From contig NZ_CP022221.1 of assembly GCF_004114935.1 (NCBI RefSeq), forward strand, positions 2,067,001-2,131,000: a stretch of 64,000 nucleotides of DNA, given 5' to 3'. A program made the translations under genes and the position numbers. Under the pieces are notes generated by a model. That model had not been told where the DNA came from. It did no database searches and saw nothing but the letters and a program-made list of their open reading frames with translations. Each line of letters opens with the position of its first letter. The stretch's first letter is position 1. This DNA comes from Bradyrhizobium zhanjiangense. Its GTDB lineage: Bacteria; Pseudomonadota; Alphaproteobacteria; Rhizobiales; Xanthobacteraceae. Below, piece by piece: positions 59,714-64,000 of the stretch.

Positions 59714-61270
59714 ATGGCGCAGAGTGCCGAACACGTGCTCGATCATCTCGAACTGTTCCGCGGTCCAGAATACCAGCAGATGCTGGCCAAGAAGAAGATA
59801 TTCGAGAATCCTCGCGATCCCGCCGAGGTCGAACGTATCAAGGAATGGACGAAAACGGCCGAATATCGGGAAAAGAACTTTGCGCGGGAGGCGCTAGCGG
59901 TAAATCCGGCGAAGGCCTGCCAGCCGCTTGGCGCGGTATTCGCCTCTGTTGGCTTTGAGGGCACGCTGCCCTTCGTCCACGGCTCGCAAGGCTGTGTGGC
60001 CTACTACCGCAGCCATCTGTCGCGGCACTTCAAGGAGCCTTCTTCCTGCGTCTCTTCGTCGATGACGGAAGACGCTGCCGTATTCGGTGGCCTGAACAAC
60101 ATGATCGACGGGCTCGCGAACAGCTACAACATGTACAGACCCAAGATGATTGCGGTCTCCACGACCTGCATGGCCGAGGTGATCGGCGATGACCTCAACG
60201 CCTTCATCAAGACGTCGAAAGAAAAAGGCTCGGTTCCGGCGGACTTCGACGTGCCGTTCGCCCACACGCCGGCGTTCGTCGGCAGCCACGTCACCGGTTA
60301 TGACAATGCGCTCAAGGGCATTCTGGAGCATTTTTGGGACGGCAAGGCCGGAACAGCGCCGAAGCTGAAGCGAAAGCCGAACGGGGCGATCAACATCATT
60401 GGGGGGTTCGATGGCTATACCGTCGGAAACCTTCGCGAGATCAAGCGCATCTTGGCGTTGATGGGCGTCCAGCACACGATTCTCGCCGATAATTCTGAAG
60501 TCTTCGATACTCCGACAGACGGCGAATTCCGGATGTATGACGGTGGCACGACGCTGGAAGATGCGGCCAACGCGGTTCACGCCAAGGCGACAATCTCGAT
60601 GCAGCAGTGGTGCACCGAAAAAACGCTGCCATTCGTGGCTGAGCATGGCCAGGACGTCGTATCCTTCAACTACCCGGTGGGCTTGTCCGCAACAGATGAA
60701 TTTATCGTCGCGCTGTCACGCATCAGCGGCAAGGAGATTCCCGAGCAACTCGCGCGAGAACGTGGCCGCCTGGTCGACGCCATCGCTGACTCCAGCGCGC
60801 ATATCCATGGCAAGAAGTTCGCGATCTATGGCGATCCGGATCTTTGCTATGGGTTGGCTGCGTTTCTGCTCGAGCTCGGCGCCGAACCGACTCATGTGCT
60901 GTCTACCAACGGCAACAAGGCGTGGCACGAAAAAATGCAGTCGCTGCTTGCAAGCTCGCCATTTGGGCAGGGCTGCCAAGCCTATCCGGGCCGAGACCTC
61001 TGGCACATGCGCTCACTCCTGTTCACCGAGCCGGTCGATTTTCTGATTGGCAACACCTATGGCAAGTATCTGGAGCGCGATACTGGAACGCCACTGATCC
61101 GCATCGGCTTTCCGGTTTTTGATCGACATCACCATCACCGCTCCCCCCTATGGGGCTATCAGGGCGGCTTGAATGTGCTGGTGAAGATCCTGGACAAGAT
61201 CTTCGATGAGATCGACAAGAAGACAAACGTTCTTGGCAAAACTGACTACAGTTTCGACATCATTCGTTGA
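59714..61270 (+). CDS. nifK: nitrogenase MoFe protein beta chain NifK
   Basis: 518-residue beta subunit. P-cluster ligands C69 ([10 protein letters not shown]), C94 ([13 protein letters not shown]) and C152 ([12 protein letters not shown]), nearly the same positions as in Azotobacter. AAGGA upstream. It follows nifD by 66 bases. All expected motifs are present. Confidence 0.98.
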   Translation: MAQSAEHVLDHLELFRGPEYQQMLAKKKIFENPRDPAEVERIKEWTKTAEYREKNFAREALAVNPAKACQPLGAVFASVGFEGTLPFVHGSQGCVAYYRSHLSRHFKEPSSCVSSSMTEDAAVFGGLNNMIDGLANSYNMYRPKMIAVSTTCMAEVIGDDLNAFIKTSKEKGSVPADFDVPFAHTPAFVGSHVTGYDNALKGILEHFWDGKAGTAPKLKRKPNGAINIIGGFDGYTVGNLREIKRILALMGVQHTILADNSEVFDTPTDGEFRMYDGGTTLEDAANAVHAKATISMQQWCTEKTLPFVAEHGQDVVSFNYPVGLSATDEFIVALSRISGKEIPEQLARERGRLVDAIADSSAHIHGKKFAIYGDPDLCYGLAAFLLELGAEPTHVLSTNGNKAWHEKMQSLLASSPFGQGCQAYPGRDLWHMRSLLFTEPVDFLIGNTYGKYLERDTGTPLIRIGFPVFDRHHHHRSPLWGYQGGLNVLVKILDKIFDEIDKKTNVLGKTDYSFDIIR

Positions 61271-61367
61271 TGATCGACCGTGCGCGTGCCATCGCCCAAG
61301 CACTCGACGATGGCGCAAGCACACGAGGGTTGACCACGCAATTAGTTTGCGCTGAGAGGAAAAAGGG

Positions 61368-63014
61368 ATGAGTTCACTAGCGGCCACGGTCCAGAATATT
61401 TTCGACGAGCCGGGCTGCGCCAAGAACGGCAGTAAGTCGGAGGCTGAACGCAAGAACGGCTGCACCAAACAGCTGCAGCCGGGTAGCGCTGCCGGCGGCT
61501 GCGCTTTCGATGGCGCCAAGATTGCGTTGCAGCCGTTCACCGACGTCGCTCACTTGGTGCATGGTCCGATCGCGTGCGAAGGTAATTCCTGGGACAATCG
61601 CGGCGCGGCGTCGTCCGGCGCGAACCTGTGGCGCACCGCATTCACAACCGATTTGAGCGAAACCGATATTGTATTCGGAGGCGAGAAGCGGCTCTGCAGA
61701 GCGATCAAGGAGATCATCGACAAATGCGACCCGCCCGCCATCTTCGTCTATCAAACCTGCATCCCGGCGATGATCGGCGACGACATCAACGCCGTCTGTA
61801 AGGCAGCATCTCAAAGGTTAGCAAAGCCGGTGATCCCGATCAATTCGCCGGGCTTCGTCGGCTCGAAGAACCTCGGTAACAAGCTCGCCGGCGAGGCCTT
61901 GCTCGAATATGTGATCGGGACGCAAGAACCGGACTATACCACGCCGTACGACATCAACCTGATCGGGGAATACAACCTTTCGGGAGAGCTCTGGCAAGTG
62001 AAGCCATTGCTAGACGAGCTTGGGATACGGATTCTCGCCTGCATCTCCGGCGATGGCAAATATCGCGAAGTCGCGTCATCTCATCGCGCGCGGGCGGCGA
62101 TGTTGGTGTGCTCAAAGTCCATGATCAACGTCGCACGCAAGATGGAGCAACGCTACGGGATCCCGTTCTTCGAGGGGTCGTTCTACGGTATTCAAGATTC
62201 GAGCGAGTCGCTGCGTCAGCTTGCCCGCTTGTTGGTTGAACGCGGCGCGCCGACAGATCTGCTCGGGCGCACCGAAGCGGTGATCGCGCGCGAGGAAGCG
62301 TGGGCCTGGGCTGCGATCGAGCCGTACAAGCCACGATTCGAAGGCAAGAAGGCCTTGTTGATTACCGGCGGCGTCAAGTCATGGTCGGTCGTTGCGGCAC
62401 TCCAGGAAGCCGGACTTGAGTTAGTCGGAACCAGTGTGAAGAAATCAACCAGGAAAGACAAGGAGCGCATCAAGGAGCTCATGGGGCAGGATGCCCACAT
62501 GATCGAGGACATGACGCCGCGCGAAATGTACAAGATGTTGAAGGACGCAAAAGCGGACATCATGCTATCGGGCGGCAAGTCGCAGTTCGTCGCCCTGAAA
62601 GCGGCGATGCCCTGGCTCGATATCAACCAGGAGCGTTGCCACGCCTATATGGGCTATGTCGGAATGGTCAAGCTGGTGGAGGAGATCGATAAGTCGCTCT
62701 CCAGTCCGATGTGGGAGCAGCTACGTCGACCGGCGCCATGGGAGGCATTGGCCAAGGCGATGGAGCAGATGCAATCGTCAGCGGCTGCGATCGCCTGTGA
62801 TCCGGCGCTCGCCGAAACCGCGCGCCGCGCCAGGAAGATCTGCGTGTGTAACACGGTCGATCTGGGCACGATCGAGGATGCAATTTACGCGCACGGTCTG
62901 AGGAGCGTCGCCGCGGTCAGAGAGCATACCAATGCGGTCGGTGGCTGCTGCCAAAGACGCATCGAAGGTATCTTGTTGTCCGCGCCACCTGCCATGCGAC
63001 AGGCCGCAGAATAG
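61368..63014 (+). CDS. nifE: FeMo-cofactor scaffold NifE with C-terminal BFD-like extension
   Basis: 548-residue NifD-like scaffold on which, with NifN, the FeMo-cofactor precursor is finished. Cluster cysteines C45 (AGGCAFDGA), C70 (HGPIACEGNSW) and C131 (YQTCIPAMIGDD); VCSKSMINVARKM later matches the NifE cofactor region. The first 475 or so residues cover typical NifE. The extra 70-residue tail contains CVCNTVDLGTIEDAIYAHG and NAVGGCCQRRI, resembling the BFD-type [2Fe-2S] domain of Bfd and NifU (CxC-about 32-CxxC), with cysteines at 492, 494, 527 and 528. Here the last pair is adjacent (CC) instead of CxxC. GAGAGG precedes the start; 97 bases separate it from nifK. Confidence 0.96.
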   Translation: MSSLAATVQNIFDEPGCAKNGSKSEAERKNGCTKQLQPGSAAGGCAFDGAKIALQPFTDVAHLVHGPIACEGNSWDNRGAASSGANLWRTAFTTDLSETDIVFGGEKRLCRAIKEIIDKCDPPAIFVYQTCIPAMIGDDINAVCKAASQRLAKPVIPINSPGFVGSKNLGNKLAGEALLEYVIGTQEPDYTTPYDINLIGEYNLSGELWQVKPLLDELGIRILACISGDGKYREVASSHRARAAMLVCSKSMINVARKMEQRYGIPFFEGSFYGIQDSSESLRQLARLLVERGAPTDLLGRTEAVIAREEAWAWAAIEPYKPRFEGKKALLITGGVKSWSVVAALQEAGLELVGTSVKKSTRKDKERIKELMGQDAHMIEDMTPREMYKMLKDAKADIMLSGGKSQFVALKAAMPWLDINQERCHAYMGYVGMVKLVEEIDKSLSSPMWEQLRRPAPWEALAKAMEQMQSSAAAIACDPALAETARRARKICVCNTVDLGTIEDAIYAHGLRSVAAVREHTNAVGGCCQRRIEGILLSAPPAMRQAAE

Positions 63015-63023
63015 GGAGGCGTC

Positions 63024-64000
63024 ATGGCCATCGTCACGGCGCAGACAAAAGCCTGCGCTGTCAACCCGCTGAAGATGAGCCAACCGATCGGCGGCGCATT
63101 CGCCTTCATGGGGCTGCGCGGTGCGATGCCGCTTCTGCACGGCTCCCAGGGGTGCACATCCTTCGGGCTCACGCTCTTTGTCCGGCATTTCAAAGAGGCA
63201 GTACCGCTGCAGACCACGGCGATGAGCGAGGTCGCGACCGTACTCGGCGGCTATGAGAATCTCGAGCAGGCGATACTGAACATCTATAACCGTACCAAGC
63301 CGAAGATCATCGGAATCTGCTCGACCGGTGTCACCGAGACCAACGGCGACGATGTGGATGCCTACCTCAAGCTAATCCGGAGCAATCATCCGCAACTCGC
63401 AAAGTTGCCACTGGTGTATGTCTCGACGCCTGATTTCAAGGGCGCGTTCCAGGACGGCTGGGAGAAGGCTGTGGCGCGCATTGTGGAGGTGCTGGTGGAA
63501 GGGTCCAACGCCGATGGCCTGCGGGATCCATCGAAGGTGAATGTTCTGCCGGGATCTCACCTCACGCCCGGTGATCTTGATGAACTCCGTGTCATACTGG
63601 AGGATTTCGGGCTGTGCCCGTCCTTCCTCCCTGATCTGGCGGGATCGCTCGATGGTCATATCCCCGATGAGTTTACGCCAACGACTATCGGCGGCATCGG
63701 CGTCGACGAAATTGCGAGCATGGGTCGCGCCGGGTGGACAATTGCGATCGGCGCGCAGATGCAGCGCGCGGCAGAGGTCATGCAGGGCAAGACCGGCGTG
63801 CCTTTTCGTGTCTTCGAGCGGCTGTGTGGCCTGTGCCCGAATGACGAGTTCATGACGTTCTTGAGCGAGATCAGCGGCCGCCCTATACCGTTGAAATATC
63901 GGCGCCAGCGCAGTCAGCTCGCCGATGCAATGCTGGACGCGCACTTCCATATTGGCGGCCGCAAAGTTGCGATCGGCGCTGAGCCAGACCTCCTGTTCGA
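63024..64000 (+). CDS. nifN: FeMo-cofactor scaffold NifN, 5' part
   Basis: Frame open to the end of the window (325 codons seen, normal length about 450-470). NifK-like partner of NifE. C44 in LLHGSQGCTSFGLTLFVRHF, ICSTGVTETNGDDVDAYLK, and LCGLCPNDEFMTFLSEISG are recognisable NifN blocks. ATG at 63024 with AGGGAGG upstream, nine bases after the nifE stop, so it is co-transcribed with nifDKE. The gene continues outside the window. Confidence 0.95.
   Translation, partial: MAIVTAQTKACAVNPLKMSQPIGGAFAFMGLRGAMPLLHGSQGCTSFGLTLFVRHFKEAVPLQTTAMSEVATVLGGYENLEQAILNIYNRTKPKIIGICSTGVTETNGDDVDAYLKLIRSNHPQLAKLPLVYVSTPDFKGAFQDGWEKAVARIVEVLVEGSNADGLRDPSKVNVLPGSHLTPGDLDELRVILEDFGLCPSFLPDLAGSLDGHIPDEFTPTTIGGIGVDEIASMGRAGWTIAIGAQMQRAAEVMQGKTGVPFRVFERLCGLCPNDEFMTFLSEISGRPIPLKYRRQRSQLADAMLDAHFHIGGRKVAIGAEPDLLF

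Noticed and set aside
1..64000. CRISPR arrays, rRNA and tRNA genes
   Set aside because: Read for regularly spaced repeats and cloverleaf-type sequences on both strands; none was seen. A tRNA scan would be needed to exclude a tRNA fully.

Overview
The window looks like part of the symbiosis island of a nodulating, nitrogen-fixing Bradyrhizobium (Alphaproteobacteria). The evidence is the combination of nodV/nodW-type two-component genes, fucosylation genes for Nod factor (noeL, nolK), a NopP-like type III effector with a candidate tts box, an uptake-hydrogenase cluster, and nifDKEN, all in moderately GC-rich DNA full of insertion-sequence scars and broken genes. The species cannot be told from the sequence alone.

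The left third (about 1-17 kb) is mostly a graveyard with a few intact genes: a TauD/TfdA-type dioxygenase, a PaiB-like protein, a cold-shock protein, an RND efflux permease, a TauE/SafE permease and an MFS permease. Between them lie relics of a HAD hydrolase, two IS3-type orfA genes, an RND pump, an IS110-type transposase, pantothenate synthetase (panC) and an acyltransferase. Long stretches there hold nothing I can recognise.

The middle (17-36 kb) carries host-interaction genes separated by spacers of roughly 0.4-1.3 kb. They are nolK and noeL (minus strand), a nodM/glmS-type glucosamine-6-phosphate synthase, a GH127-type beta-L-arabinofuranosidase, nopP, the nodV-nodW pair plus a receiver-only response regulator, dctA with a sigma-54 promoter, a lone modB-like permease, and an exported serine hydrolase.

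The right side (37-64 kb) is tightly packed and almost all on the plus strand. It holds hupSLCDF, an unrecognised ORF in the hupG position, hupH, hupK, hypABFCDE, alanine dehydrogenase with a clear terminator, a 2[4Fe-4S] ferredoxin, sufBCDS, and nifD, nifK, nifE and the 5' part of nifN. Three transcription units here (hup, ferredoxin-suf, nifDKEN) each have a -24/-12 sigma-54 promoter with an exact TGT-N10-ACA NifA-type upstream site. This suggests that H2 recycling, iron-sulfur assembly, electron transfer and nitrogenase are switched on together in bacteroids, fuelled by dicarboxylate uptake through DctA. Unusual points are the missing hupI and hupJ, the SUF operon placed inside the nif region, and a cysteine-rich BFD-like extension on NifE.
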